Assembly (NCBI RefSeq): GCF_000499385.1
Contig: NW_013654802.1
Coordinates: 91,647-155,646 of the forward strand
Length of the DNA: 64,000 nucleotides
Source of the DNA: Eimeria necatrix
Taxonomy: Eukaryota > Apicomplexa > Conoidasida > Eucoccidiorida > Eimeriidae
Reading direction: 5' to 3'
Shown one piece after another: positions 39,888 through 49,698 of this stretch (its first letter is position 1; each line of letters begins with the position of its first letter). The notes under the pieces were generated by a model. That model worked only from the letters and a program-made list of their open reading frames with translations, did not search any database and had not been told where the DNA came from. Position numbers and translations under genes: made by a program.

Positions 39888-41691
39888 CGGGCCCTAGTCC
39901 TTGGTCTTAGCGTAACTGAAAACATGAGCTCGCCTGGTGAAGTGGCTATTTGGTGGCTCGTGCAAATGTGAGCATGAGTGCTGGTCCATACTCCCCACTG
40001 CAGTCGCCGCAGCACCCACGCAGCAGCTCGCCACCGTGGCTAGCTGCTAATGATTGAAGGGTTACTTCCAATGCAGATTCGAAGTGAGATGGCAACGTCT
40101 GTCTCCGAGCTTTTACTTTGTTTGTGACGCTGATACCTTTGCAAAGGCGTCGGTCGACTATTTGCTGACAACTCGCTACCCACGGTGCTCATTTAGCAGT
40201 GTAGCGTGTGCGGGTTGACGCCAATAGCGCAGTTCAGTGCCGTATTAGCACACAGCTCAAGAGCACTGCAGCAAAGTTATCGCCAGCCAGACACCATAGC
40301 CAGTTCCAGGCTGGCTTGCAGTACAGACTACTGATACCGAGGAGGGTTCGTGTCTTGCAGAGTTGCACAGCATCTCGGTCTGTGCTTACGTTACTGCTGA
40401 TGCGTGTTTTATTGGCGCTTGTCGGCTGCACTTTCCAGCGTGCGCGTGGTCCGGTTGCTGCTTTCAGCCAAGCCGCTCGGTCCAGGAGCAGTGGCAATGT
40501 CCTTGGACTCCCGAATGCCTGACATCTCTAGAGACGGACCGAATTCCCCAAACTAGAATGAACTAACTGTCATACAATGCATTAATTGCGGTTCACGCAT
40601 GTGTTCTGGCAAATGCCACGATGGCTGGGTGTAGACTAGGTGGACGCGCAGCAGCCGCCTCAGCTGTCTAATTTTTTCCTAGACAACCGTATAAAATGTT
40701 GAAAAAATTGCGAATGAGACAAAATTGACGCATGCAGACGCCTCAAACCCTCGCTATGCACGCCACAGCTTGTCGTCCGAGGCCCCACGAGGATCCGTAT
40801 GTCTGACAGCTCTCTAGTGGCAGCCACGTAGGCCAAAGTTGCTGTTTATATTGTTTTTCTTCTCATTAAATGCTTGATTGCACAGGCATTGGAGGGCTAT
40901 TTGGGTCCATAAGATCAATCAACCACGGAAATAGCTAGGGGACAGTACCAGACGGATTTGCACATGGTGCCTTTACGCGTGATCAGATACATGTGCTCTA
41001 TGTAAAGTCTGCAGCATTAAGCCGCTGTAAGCACGCTTTCCTGAGAGGCATCTGCAGCGGCCTCTCTTGGGTTCCTTTGAGTCTCTTTACTCGCTTGTTC
41101 CTACCCATCGTCCCTGGTGATGCGCTCCGTGTCTGCGGACTCCTCTCGACTTCGCACACAAAGCAGCCTCACAAGACCTATTTGCCCTACGTGAAGGCTG
41201 TCAAGAATGCATATGGGATCTCCGGGGTCTTCTTTGTTCCCTTATTATCCGCACAAAAGAGACGCAGGGCGGGAGCTTTGGATACAGCCCAAAGCAGGTC
41301 TTTGCGAGTGGGAGAGGCGTCAGCCACTAACGGCACCTTGATCTTCTGTTTCCCACCATTCACTCAATGAAGCCTGTTTCCCTAGCTTGTATATCTCTCC
41401 GAAAGCCTACGTGTCGCTGCATCCCCTCGCAAGTTTGAACGGCATGCACTTTGGTGCCTGGCACTTCCAGAGCCGGCAAAGAGCTGAATTCGTTTGAAAG
41501 AGTGAACCGCATACGAGCGCCACCGTTACAAGAACAACAGGAACAGCAAAACACCGGCGTCACCAGCTTTTGACAACATGTGTGGCTGCATTCATGGCGG
41601 GCATCGGAGCCGGAAGCTAGAGCGACCCTTTCTCTTTTCGATTTGAACATTTTGGAAGTACAGCCGTTGCAGCCTGCTGCAGCACACTTGC
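39888..41691. other. Intergenic stretch with a possible MCM-like fragment
   Basis: This is 1.8 kb between dihydroorotase and the SNARE gene. Most of it has no supported coding content. Two short frames stand out. One near 40430-40550 has spaced Cys pairs (CAWSGCC, then CPWTPEC). The other, near 41070-41230, contains VPGDALRVCGLL, reminiscent of the OB-fold PGD-V-x-x-G signature of MCM proteins. There is no room for an AAA+ ATPase domain, so this would be a remnant or a chance likeness. Confidence 0.25.
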
Positions 41692-42712
41692 ATGAGAATG
41701 GACTACCAAACGGATGCAGTCGGCGGCAATGAAGTGGAGGAGCAGCTGCAGCGTTTTCAGCAGGCTATAGAGGACCTGCGCGAGGCTCTCAGTGAGCTGG
41801 CAGCTGCCCCTTTGGCGAACAGCCAAGAAAGGCAAATGAAAGTATTTCAAATAAACAGAGTCAAACAGGAGGTACCGCTAACGTCCCCTGACCGAGCACA
41901 GATCTGAACTGTTTCTCCTGCAGTCTGGCAGTGTGTTGTCGCTTTCTGTGGAACCCTTTTGGCACTTTTTCCGTTTATAAGGAGACTCATGGCTGTCACT
42001 TAATTCCTCTCGCTTGTGCGCTGCTGTGGGTGGGGATGCGCCAGGCGGCTGTCTGCAGCCGTTCGCTCTCTCTAGAGCTGCGCTGCTCCTCTTCAGTCTT
42101 GAGCCCCGAGGTGATCTCTCGGCTGGTGCGGCGGCAGCAGCAGCTGCGGCAAGAGTTCGCGGCGCTGAGTGCCGAGTGTGAAGAGCAGCTGCTGACGGTG
42201 AGCAAAGACCAGCTGCTGGAGCGATATGGGAAGACGCACGAGCCGACACAGGACCAAGACCTCAGCCCGCAGCAGCAGCGGCAGCAACTCGTCATGCTGG
42301 GAGATGAAGTGCAGGACAAGACTCAGGTCAGCCATCACCGGAAACCCGAAAGATTCCGAAATTTTTTGAAGTTTTTGGTCCTTCGCCAGCGCGGGCTCCG
42401 CCCACGGTGCTGCTTGCGCTGCTGTTGTGGCCCTGTGTTCGTCAGTTGAGCCTGGCGCGCACGCAGCTGCAAGTGGCCGAGACGGAGGACATGGGGGGGG
42501 CGATCCTGCAGCGAATGCAGCAGCAGAACGAGCAGCTCGACAACGTAAAGGACAAACTGGAAGATGTCGAGTTCAACATTGGCCGAACGAAGAAGACGGC
42601 GCAGGCCATCGCAAAGAACGCAGCCAGCGACCGATGCCTGCAGTGCCTTTGCTGCTGCGTCGTTCTGCTTCTTATTGCCTCAGTCGTGCTCATCGCCCTG
42701 CCGGGAAGATGA
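41692..42712 (+). CDS. Qb-SNARE, NPSN-like
   Basis: Three exons, 41692-41871, 42078-42326 and 42446-42712, sum to 696 nt in frame (231 residues). The N-terminal half is two long coiled-coil helices (residues 12-60 and about 65-140, Gln-rich). A SNARE core follows (about 150-205: ILQRMQQQNEQLDNVKDKLE), then a Cys-rich single membrane span at the C-terminus (VVLLLIASVVLIAL). The junction DRCLQC between SNARE core and anchor recalls the ATDKC of plant and protist novel SNAREs (NPSN), hence the tentative subclass; Bos1/membrin or Vti1 remain possible. It mediates membrane fusion as part of a four-helix bundle. A run of G bases at 42492-42499 lies in exon 3 but the frame is intact across it. The start of exon 2 is chosen to keep phase. 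Confidence 0.75.
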
Positions 42713-45058
42713 GGCTCGCCCTTGCTGCTGCTGCTCTTGGGAAGCTGGAGAGGCGCCTCTTGCTGCTTTGCAGCCACGGGCCGGCGCCCGCAGCAAATTG
42801 CGGCTGTGCATCTTGTCTGTTTCGTAGAGATGGCTGTGCAGTTCTGAGCAGTGGATATCTCTTTGACGCAAATTAAACTGCCCAGGAGAACAAAAGGTTT
42901 TGGCGATCGCAGCGCCTCATCTCCTCTGAAATTGGAGGGCTGCCCAGTATGTGGTAGTTTGGAGTGTTCTTCCACGATTTGCTTACTACACACCTAAAGC
43001 CAGCATCGCCACTGGCGAGTGACTAGTGCGTCTCTGAAGAGTAATGCTACCCCATTTTTGCCGAACTGTTCCTACGGGAGTTTAGCGCTCTAAAAGTGCC
43101 ATGCAAGGCAGAAGAAACGGGCTAGGGCTAAAGATATAGGGTGGTAATTAGCGAACAGGCCGCTCGTGTTGGCTGCCAGTTGCCTTAAGCACATTCGCAT
43201 GTATCCATTTCATCTCCATCTCCTGTTCCTTCGGGAAGAAGTGGAGAGACAACGCTCACAGTCGAGAGACATATCTGATACCCGCCTCCTCGGGGGACCT
43301 GTTGCAGCTACAGATTGGTGTGCCAAATTTAGCGTTGAAGATCGCCTGAAGTAAACGAGGCATATCAAGAAGGAACAAATTGAATTGTTGCGCTATATTT
43401 GTTACGGAACCCTCTACATATTGTGGCATGCGGCAGCTGACTGCGGTCAATTCCATCGTCATCGTCTCCAGAGCACTTTTGCGCGTAAGCGGAAGCTGTT
43501 GAAAACACAAGGAAGCTCGAGATGCCCTGCAGGCCAAGTTTAGTATGTTAGTACAGTAGTAGTTCGTTACTTCCCTTATTTCTATCTGGGCACGTGGCTG
43601 TGGCACGAGCAGCCATAGCCAGTCTTTTTTGTGCACTTTATCCGTAGTTGAAATTCAGTGAAGCCAATCAGACCGTTGAGCCTGTAGCGTGGCTGCTCTG
43701 AAAAGGGTCACTTTTCCTTCGGTGTATTCACCTCGTCTGGTTCTGGGCCTCCTTTTCATCTTCTGCACAATTTTTGCGCTTCGCCATATCGAAGCGCCGG
43801 CCTCAACTCATCTTTAAACCACCAAGCAAGCTAGCTCAGCAGGCTGGAACTTCTCTTTTTGTTCCTTTTCCTTCGGCCATTCATTCGTACCCAGGGTGGC
43901 TGTACTGCCCCCGTTTTTCTAGTACTAGTGTTCTCCTACGCAACGCCTGCAATTTTGACCAAGCGGCTTTCAACTCCTCTCCACTGGTCACGGTACGAGC
44001 AGACAGTAGCAAACGGCACGGGAGCGGACATGTGCTATAGTTGAATTGAAAAACGCGATGCGGAAGAAAGCAAAGTTGCGTTTTTGCACCTCCGCCCTCT
44101 GTTATTCAGAACATACAGGCCTTTAATTCAGAACACTTGAATGGCCAGCTGGCTCCCGTCCTAGAAAACTAAAATTTCAAGCAGGGAATGTCAATTTTGG
44201 TCGGACACGATTTTCTCCGGTGTGCTACAACTCTCTCTCGTGCACTCTCCTCCATATTTTGATAATTTCTTCCGTGCTTCACTGCAACTGCGGATGCAAG
44301 CTTGACGCGTATTTCACCTCTTTGAATTTCTTGTCTTCTACGTGTATTTTCACTTTACAGTTGTATTTACACAACACAGATTGGCAGCTCTACAACTTGG
44401 CAGGCGTTTTCTTGTCTATGAGATCAGCAAGTAGCATTGCAGCACGGCGGCATTTCGGACTTCGCTTTTCGGCAGTTTCAAACAGTTTCAACGTGATACA
44501 CAATAATTCCCCATGCTTATTCTAGATTAACAACTTTGGGGAAAATAGGGATCCTCAAAATGCATCGCTTTACGGAAATTATTGGGGCGAAAGCGTCGCA
44601 GAAGTCGAACAGCGCCAGCAAGCCGAGCTGCAGCTGTAGATGGGATGGTTGGACACTGCAGGCCCAACCTCCTACTATCCTTCTGGAATTTTGGCAAGGA
44701 TTTATTGTCCATCTTTTGGTGTAGTTGTCTTCTGAACGTAGAAACGCTGGATTTGCATATTCACAAGTCGCGCCAGTGCTGCCGAGTGAAGGCGCAGTAG
44801 GAACCACTGGACAGCGAAGGATGAACGGAGAGCAATGGACTTTTTGAGCCTCTTTCTTTCGCTAATGTTGCCATATGTGATCCTTCCTTGATTCTGATAA
44901 ATGTAACTTGTTTATGTGCACGGGTGTTGCTTTGTTAGCCATGTCCACCACAGCTGACACGCTGTCGACTCCGGTGTAGGGCGCCGACAGCTTCAGGCGC
45001 AGCTGCTCGCGGGCTGTGCTTGCCGATAATTCTGCACTGATTGCATCGTTTAAATCAT
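42713..45058. other. Non-coding flank of family copy 1; segmental duplicate (block A)
   Basis: No gene is supported here. By eye, most of this stretch is a diverged copy of DNA found upstream of family copy 2. 42895-43070 resembles 48490-48665 (shared TGAAATTGGAG and CTCTGAAGAG). 43260-43850 resembles 50170-50830 (shared TGTGCCAAATT, CTCCAGAGCAC and TCTGGGCA). 43980-45060 resembles 53960-55030 (shared CTACAACTTGG and AGCTGACACGCT). Confidence 0.65.
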
Positions 45059-45542
45059 ATTTTCGGTATATTTTATTTTCAGTTTTGAATTGCATTCACG
45101 TAGCCGGTGTAAGTGCCAGGCATTCGACGTATTGCCTTCCATGGGCTGCCGTGTCCGATCAACTCACTGAACATCGGCGGCCTCTGCAAAGTCACCTGCG
45201 TGGAAGAAACTTCAAACATAGAAATATGTACAGAAAAGGATTTGCATAGCATAAATAAATCGTTTTGAAATTTTTTTGCCCGGTAGAGGAAGATTTTGTT
45301 ATTTTCGGTATATTTTATTTTCAGTTTTGAATTGCATTCACGTAGCCGGTGTAAGTGCCAGGCATTCGACGTATTGCCTTCCATGGGCTGCCGTGTCCGA
45401 TCAACTCACTGAACATCGGCGGCCTCTGCAAAGTCACCTGCGAGGAAGAAACTTCAAACATAGAAATATGTACAGAAAAGGATTTGCATAGCATAAATAA
45501 ATCGTTTTGAAATTTTTTTGCCCGGTAGAGGAAGATTTTGTT
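45059..45542. repeat. 242-bp tandem duplication just upstream of family copy 1
   Basis: Two adjacent copies, 45059-45300 and 45301-45542, with a period of 242. They are nearly identical; I find one difference, GCGTGG versus GCGAGG, near 45199 and 45441. The second copy ends about 50 bases before the start codon at 45593. The equivalent region of family copy 2 (about 55030-55260) is present once, so the duplication is specific to copy 1 and recent, unless it is an assembly artefact. Confidence 0.93.
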
Positions 45543-45592
45543 GCGTTTCATAGGGATCGTCGGCGCAGCATCGGTGGAATCTGTCCAGGACA

Positions 45593-47506
45593 ATGCAGTG
45601 GAGGATTGCGTGTCTCTGCAGAACTTCATGTCTGTTGTTATGTATTTTCACTTTGTCAAAGGCTCTTTTCGCCTCCAGTGCGAGGCCGCGGAAGCGTTAT
45701 GGAGCCGCTGTCCTCTCCGTGCCCTCCCTCGACGCACCGCTGGAGCGACCCCAGCTAGCGGCCGCCAGTAAAGGGCCCGAATTTTCTTTTGCAGAAACCC
45801 AAAATGGTTTTCATTCCTTCTTAAACGTCCGGGATAGTGAAAGGGGGTCCCTGGAGGAGCTACAGGGGGCCCAAGACCCAGACATCCGGGACAGAGCTGG
45901 CACCGGCAGCTCCCCACCGCAAGACCGCCAGCCGCCGCACGGCAGAAGGCGCTCGAGGCTGCGGCGGGTCTTCGAAAACGTGCGCAAGAAGACTGCAGAA
46001 AAAATGCGGAGGCTCTGGCGAGGAATCCGGAGAGGCGCCGCAAGGCTGAAGGCGGGGGCGCGGCGAGCGGCGCGAGCCATCTTCAAGCGACTGCCAGTAC
46101 TTCGGAGGCGAAAGTGGGTCCCAAAAGCCGAGCCAGAAGCCCCGCAGCCCTCGCTGACTGCTCCCGCAGGGCTAGCGGGGCTGGGCGTGGCTGCTGCTGC
46201 AGCAGTTCCCGCCGCAGCAGGCGCAGCAACTGCAGCAGAAGAAGCAGCAGGCGAGCCCCCTGCGCCCGAAGCGGAGCCCCCTGCAGAGCCCCCTGCAGAG
46301 TTGCCCCCTGAGAAAGAGCCTGAAGAGGAGCAAAGAGAGGCAGAGCCGCAGACAGAGACGACCCAGCCCAGCACCCCCGAAGCCGACGAATTCGTCGAGG
46401 CCCTGACCCCCGAGGAGCACCAAAGCGTCTACCCGCCTTCGCAGCCCGCAAGGGAAGAAGACGCAGCTGCTGCTGTTCCCGCGGAGGCCCCGCCGGCGGG
46501 CCCGCCTGCTGCACCGGCAGCCGCTGCTGCTGCAGCAGCTGCAGCAGCAGCAGCAGCAGCAGCGCCAGCGGGGGCCCCTGCGGAGCCAGTGCCCGAGGAC
46601 TGCGCGGAGTTTTTGCTGCAGTTCAGCGACAACCTGAAGTGGGTCAACGAGGGCGCCCCCGAGTTCTGCGCGCTGTGGAGCTTGTTTGCCCGGGAGCCCA
46701 ACATCTCGCGCGGCGGCACTATGGAGCCTCGGGCTTTCGAAGTTTCGAAGTTAATCGCACAAGCCAAAAAACTGGACCCCGCAGACAACAGCTTCACCGC
46801 GGCCAAGCTGCGAGTGACCCTGGAGCTGGCCCAGGCGGAGGACGGCGTGGCCCGCGCGGGCAAGTACACCGACGACTTCTGCTGGTTCACCAGGCAGGAG
46901 AGCATCATGAAAAGACTGAACGCGGAAGAGAAGGAGGCGGCCGAGGAGGTCGTTAAGAACTACATGGGTTTCCTGCGCAACCCCTGCAGAGTGTTTGACC
47001 GCCTCATGCGCCACATGGATATGGCTGAAGTCGACGCCAACGTCTGCGTGGAAAAGGCCGAAGCGGAAATCAAGGTGAGGGAAATTTTGAAAGAGGTCTT
47101 GATGGCGCAGAAAAACAGAGTCGCCGAGGCTATGCAAACGCTCAATCTCACGCCTCGCGAGAGGCAAGTCGGGAGCGATGTGATGGAAGAACTGCAGCTG
47201 CTCAGCGGCAGAGAATCTTGCTCCATGGAGGTTCTTTACATAACGAAGGAACACGCCAAAAGTGTCAAAAAGTTCATAGTTGACTACAAGGGAAGTGGAC
47301 ACCGCTGGTGGAAAATGCAGTGGCCGGGAAAGATTGCGGGCATCCTGCCTTCCTCCAGGGGGTCCAAAGTTGTGCCGCTTCAGGTCGCCAAAGAATGCAG
47401 AGCCTATGAGGGCACCAAGCAGCCCAGTGACCCTAGTGAGGTTACGGAGCTCCTTGAATGGTTCTGGGAAGTGGCATTTCTAAGACATGAAGCGGGTGAA
47501 CAATAA
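45593..47506 (+). CDS. Tandem secreted-protein family, copy 1
   Basis: I do not recognise this family. It is a single exon of 637 codons. Residues 8-27 are a hydrophobic signal peptide, followed by SSARPRKRYGA, matching the other copies. Residues about 117-173 form a dense Arg/Lys amphipathic block (RRLWRGIRRGAARLKAGARR). Residues 175-335 are an acidic, Pro/Glu/Ala-rich linker with an 18-residue Ala run near 46520-46570. From about 335 a helical domain carries six Cys shared by all three copies (in EDC, EFCALW, DFCWF, NVC, ESC and KEC) and the conserved segment RWWKMQWPGKIAGI. The start ATG aligns with that of copy 2. A secreted or vacuole-membrane role is inference from the signal peptide and basic block. 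Confidence 0.85.
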   Translation: MQWRIACLCRTSCLLLCIFTLSKALFASSARPRKRYGAAVLSVPSLDAPLERPQLAAASKGPEFSFAETQNGFHSFLNVRDSERGSLEELQGAQDPDIRDRAGTGSSPPQDRQPPHGRRRSRLRRVFENVRKKTAEKMRRLWRGIRRGAARLKAGARRAARAIFKRLPVLRRRKWVPKAEPEAPQPSLTAPAGLAGLGVAAAAAVPAAAGAATAAEEAAGEPPAPEAEPPAEPPAELPPEKEPEEEQREAEPQTETTQPSTPEADEFVEALTPEEHQSVYPPSQPAREEDAAAAVPAEAPPAGPPAAPAAAAAAAAAAAAAAAAPAGAPAEPVPEDCAEFLLQFSDNLKWVNEGAPEFCALWSLFAREPNISRGGTMEPRAFEVSKLIAQAKKLDPADNSFTAAKLRVTLELAQAEDGVARAGKYTDDFCWFTRQESIMKRLNAEEKEAAEEVVKNYMGFLRNPCRVFDRLMRHMDMAEVDANVCVEKAEAEIKVREILKEVLMAQKNRVAEAMQTLNLTPRERQVGSDVMEELQLLSGRESCSMEVLYITKEHAKSVKKFIVDYKGSGHRWWKMQWPGKIAGILPSSRGSKVVPLQVAKECRAYEGTKQPSDPSEVTELLEWFWEVAFLRHEAGEQ

Positions 47507-48849
47507 ACAATGGGAAATGCAGGGAGGGTTTGCACGATATGACGTATCCTTTAGAACTGCAGAGGGCAAGCAATGAAAATATGGCGCGCTCACTACGCTG
47601 TTCGCCTCATGGAACTCCCTGGCTTTCGAGATGCACGAGTGAACGGCATGCCTTGCATTTGTACATCAGTGCCAAGTCTTTGTACGTGCACGTTTGCACG
47701 TGTCTGTTTTTTACATCAGCTAGCAACTTATGATGATTGTTTTCGCTCCATAGTGCCGAGACAAATGCTGCTGCTGTGCCAAGAGCGGCCTCAGTCAGTG
47801 GCAACAGCCACGGCTGAATCGTGAACTGTGTATTTTTGATGTTTTCCAAACTTCGTCGCAGCGTAATTGCTCGCTGGCTGGGACTATGCCTCCTGTGGTG
47901 TGCGAATGCCCACTGCAGTTCGGCTGCCCAGTGCTCATGTTCAGATGTGAAACTGGCGTAGCGTCTTTCTCCATTTTAGCAGACCACTTGGCTGCATGCA
48001 GGATCAGCGCACAATGGGAAACGAACTTCAAGCCATCGATATCAAGATCAATGTAGCATGGCGCTCCATGGCGCTCCATGCACGAAGTCTTAGTGGGAAA
48101 CACGGAAAAAAATTAATACACAGCCGGACCCACGGTAGTCTAGATATGACTGCAAACAAATCTGAATAAAGCATAGATCTCTAAACTTCCTACAGTCTAT
48201 CTCCGGCGCTTGCAATCTGAAAGCCATTCAGTTCGAACCTCTAGGCTACCTGCGCCTGGCAGTGTTGTAGGTTGAAAGTATTCCCTTCGAACTAAAACAC
48301 AACAAGAATAACAGAACTGAGTTTGCGGCACCAAAGGTGGAGAGAGATGCTCTTTGGTGCTCTGGTGCAACAGGCAGATGGCTGCAGCAAGTGGTAGGTG
48401 CGCATCACGCCTCTCTCATACAGAAGGCCCTACATTTCCGAGCAGTTGGCTTTGTCCTTTAGGCATATTAGTTGGTTCGGAAGAATAAAGGGCTTTGATA
48501 ATCGCTGTGCCTCGCCTCCATGAAATTGGAGGACTGCCTAGGCCGTGGTATTACCGAGTGTCCCTGCATTGGTTGCTTGACTCATTCGGTAATTGCAGGA
48601 CAACTTCGCCACTTGCGGCTGACTAATGCGGCTCTGAAGAGCAATGCTACTCTTTTTTGCCGAGCTTGAAACTTCCCTCGCCTGTTATTGCATTTGTCAC
48701 GGACAAGATCCGAAGTGCAAGCGCGAAGTAGAGAAATTAGTTTGCACAACGGGGGGAGGCCCCTGTTTGCTTCCACTCTTTTTCTCCTCAGCTTCAAATT
48801 GATGAAAAGCTGAGGAGTCGGTGCAATTCCTCTACGTTGCCTTTGCGCA
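47507..48849. other. 3' flank of copy 1 and start of duplicated block B
   Basis: No gene is supported. 47507-48050 resembles the 3' flank of copy 2 (57162-57690), for example at AACGGCATGCCTTGCATT, the CTGTTTTTTACATCAGC stretch and CTCGCTGGCTGGG. A small direct repeat of ATGGCGCTCC lies at about 48058-48078. From about 48490 the sequence resembles 42895 onward. Confidence 0.6.
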
Positions 48850-49698
48850 TCAGTAGGCTCTGATCTCTCTCCACTTGTGTGTTTTCGACCGTTTTCTGAG
48901 GGACGATCCGCTCTGGCCACCCCCTCCCCTGTTGTTTCCCGTCCTAAAGCCATCAGCTTCCTCGTGAGAAGCTTGAGCTCTGGTCTGGCACACAGCCATG
49001 CCCAGTCGTCGCCGCAGCGCTGCTGCCTCTACGTGATTTAGAGCCCAGCCGAGGTGTGGGAGCTGTGGCGGCTCTGTGCCCTCTGCAAATGGCTGCCTCA
49101 CAGGGTGCATGTTTCGCAAACTTGGCAAGTAATAGGGAGAAGACTGCTTTTGCGCTTCTCTTAGGCGCTTTTCGTACAGCTCTTTTCCCATCAGGTGCCT
49201 ATACAACGCTTGACAAGGGTCTTTCCTGGCTCCGGCGCTGGCGAAAGACTTCCAGGGCAGCGCCCACTCCCTAATTTCGGGGTGTTGGTTATAAAAATGA
49301 ATTACAGTCTTCATTTTTTCGCCTAAAACGCTCCTCATTTCCTCAGGCGGAGTCCGCAGAAGGTACTCATCAAGACCCCCGGCGTCATCTATGGCGTGCA
49401 GCGCTGAGGTCGTCACTTTGAGGTTCTTGATCGTCGTATTCAACCCTTCGGACTCAAAGTCTTTTTTAAACACATTTGGCTTGAGTTTTCGCCTGTGTTT
49501 CCGCAGGGAGAAAGAAATCTTGGTGTAGTAGTTGTAATCCTCGTCATGGTATAAACCACACTGAGACGCTGCTGAGGGGGGGCGCCCATAGGCCTTGACT
49601 GGAATGGGAGCCAAAATCTGCTTCTTTTTGAAACCCTTTAGAGCAGTTTTACCCAAGCCGCGCAAATATTTTCCGAAGAGGGACGCGTTGCGGAACAT
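48850..49698 (-). CDS. Mitochondrial large-subunit ribosomal protein bL28m
   Basis: A single minus-strand frame. I start it at ATG 49698 because the frame two codons longer begins with GTG, giving 282 residues. The L28 core lies at about residues 45-110: LYHDEDYNYYTKISFSLRKH, then LKPNVFKKDF, then LKVTTSALHAIDDAGGLDEY. That last segment is the hallmark of bacterial L28 and its mitochondrial forms. The N-terminus is Arg/Lys/Ala-rich, as in mitochondrial targeting peptides. The C-terminal 130 residues are an extension; the last 50 are Gly/Ser/Arg-rich and could instead be untranslated sequence. The gene lies inside duplicated non-coding DNA whose other copy (43070-43260) lacks it. Confidence 0.85.
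   Translation of the reverse strand: MFRNASLFGKYLRGLGKTALKGFKKKQILAPIPVKAYGRPPSAASQCGLYHDEDYNYYTKISFSLRKHRRKLKPNVFKKDFESEGLNTTIKNLKVTTSALHAIDDAGGLDEYLLRTPPEEMRSVLGEKMKTVIHFYNQHPEIREWALPWKSFASAGARKDPCQALYRHLMGKELYEKRLREAQKQSSPYYLPSLRNMHPVRQPFAEGTEPPQLPHLGWALNHVEAAALRRRLGMAVCQTRAQASHEEADGFRTGNNRGGGGQSGSSLRKRSKTHKWREIRAY

Noticed and set aside
42492..42499. Run of G in the SNARE gene as a possible frameshift
   Set aside because: The frame continues correctly through the SNARE core and membrane anchor, so the gene is intact.
42713..45592. Degenerate copies of bL28m or TMEM147 before family copy 1
   Set aside because: I looked for remnants between the aligned flank blocks and found no stretch resembling either protein; only non-coding DNA aligns.
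46751..47302. 183-codon minus-strand frame
   Set aside because: Antisense shadow of family copy 1.
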